Below, one piece after another: positions 21,792 to 21,881 of a stretch of 21,881 nt of DNA. The stretch is from JAZDEY01 sp043808325 [NCBI: Candidatus Eiseniibacteriota bacterium]. GTDB taxonomy: Bacteria; Arandabacterota; Arandabacteria; Arandabacterales. Every line of letters begins with the position of its first letter. Positions within the stretch are counted from its first letter, which is position 1. A model generated the notes under the pieces. It made no database searches, was not told the DNA's origin, and saw only the letters and a program-made list of their open reading frames with translations. Location of the stretch: NCBI GenBank assembly GCA_043808325.1, contig JAZDEY010000071.1, positions 1 to 21,881 of the forward strand, written 5' to 3'. Both the position numbers and the translations under genes were made by a program.

Positions 21792-21800
21792 ATTCGACTC

Positions 21801-21881
21801 ATGTGGAAACCAGCCGATGCCTTGATCTTGACGGAAGAGCAGCGCCGAACCTTGGAAGCGTGGGTTCGAGCAAAGAAGACG
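21801..21881 (+). CDS. IS630-family transposase, N-terminal 27 codons (cut by window end)
   Basis: An ATG at 21801 opens a frame that stays open to the last base: 'MWKPADALILTEEQRRTLEA', then WVRAKKT. 'LTEEQRRTLEAWVRAKKT' is the usual beginning of IS630-type transposases, whose N-terminal helix-turn-helix follows. The rest lies outside the window. Together with the C-terminal piece at 2-313 it would leave about 200 residues missing from a normal-length transposase (about 340 aa), so the two ends do not join directly. Confidence 0.75.
   Translation, partial: MWKPADALILTEEQRRTLEAWVRAKKT

Noticed and set aside
1-21881. Window considered as a closed circle, because both ends carry IS630 transposase parts
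   Set aside because: The N-terminal 27 codons and C-terminal 103 residues leave about 200 residues missing, so the ends do not join into one gene.
1-21881. tRNA, rRNA and CRISPR genes
   Set aside because: I saw no cloverleaf, rRNA-like stretch or short regularly spaced repeats on either strand.

Overview
The window looks like a chromosomal segment from an uncultivated, GC-rich Gram-negative bacterium. The best clue is the large secreted repeat protein at 5866-8535. It ends in a 'NFPNPF ... GIYFLQM' FlgD-like/type IX-style C-terminal module, which is common in FCB-group candidate lineages such as Eisenbacteria, Krumholzibacteria, Latescibacteria and Zixibacteria. A complete Bat (aerotolerance) operon with BatD and BatE fits this. 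The lineage is an inference, because no rRNA or tRNA gene was seen.

Left edge (1-1870), a decaying accessory region: the 3' part of an IS630-family transposase abuts a broken type I restriction specificity gene (hsdS), which carries two in-frame stop codons. Next to it is an N-terminally truncated Fic protein. Beyond an orphan promoter-like sequence and a perfect GAAA-loop hairpin lies a 36-codon remnant that resembles the N-terminus of an ImmA/IrrE-type metallopeptidase. This reads as the ruins of a defence island.

Minus strand, 1872-5632: a tight three-gene biotin-dependent acyl-CoA carboxylase operon, in the order accC, a GcdA-like carboxyltransferase, and a tandem-domain biotin carrier. 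Upstream, also on the minus strand, is the 889-aa secreted protein with 13 repeats of about 53 residues, probably a beta-propeller fold, plus the sorting-like C-terminus.

Plus strand, 8667-12325: a small phasin-like coiled-coil protein, a UbiB/ABC1 atypical kinase with two C-terminal membrane helices, a LysE-family exporter, and a class IV (HDAC11-like) deacetylase. The last three are nearly contiguous.

Plus strand, 12462-20839: a complete Bat operon in compact, mostly overlapping order: moxR, DUF58 protein, BatD/DUF4381-like membrane protein, batA, batB, batC (TPR plus Gln/Asn-rich linker), batD, batE (TPR plus SH3b). Known family context suggests that MoxR is an AAA+ chaperone for a membrane complex built from VWA-domain proteins and TPR/BatD scaffolds.

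Right edge (20838-21881): a REP-associated tyrosine transposase (RAYT) unit bounded by near-perfect inverted repeats, with the left repeat beginning inside the batE stop codon. It is followed by an AT-rich leader and the first 27 codons of an IS630-family transposase. IS630 sequence at both ends suggests either that assembly broke at a multicopy IS or that the segment is flanked by IS copies. I found no clearly new system. The items most worth a second look are the tandem biotin carrier with an Arg in place of the first biotinylation Lys, the GcdA-type carboxyltransferase paired with AccC, the RAYT element's boundaries, and the degraded fic-hsdS/ImmA region.
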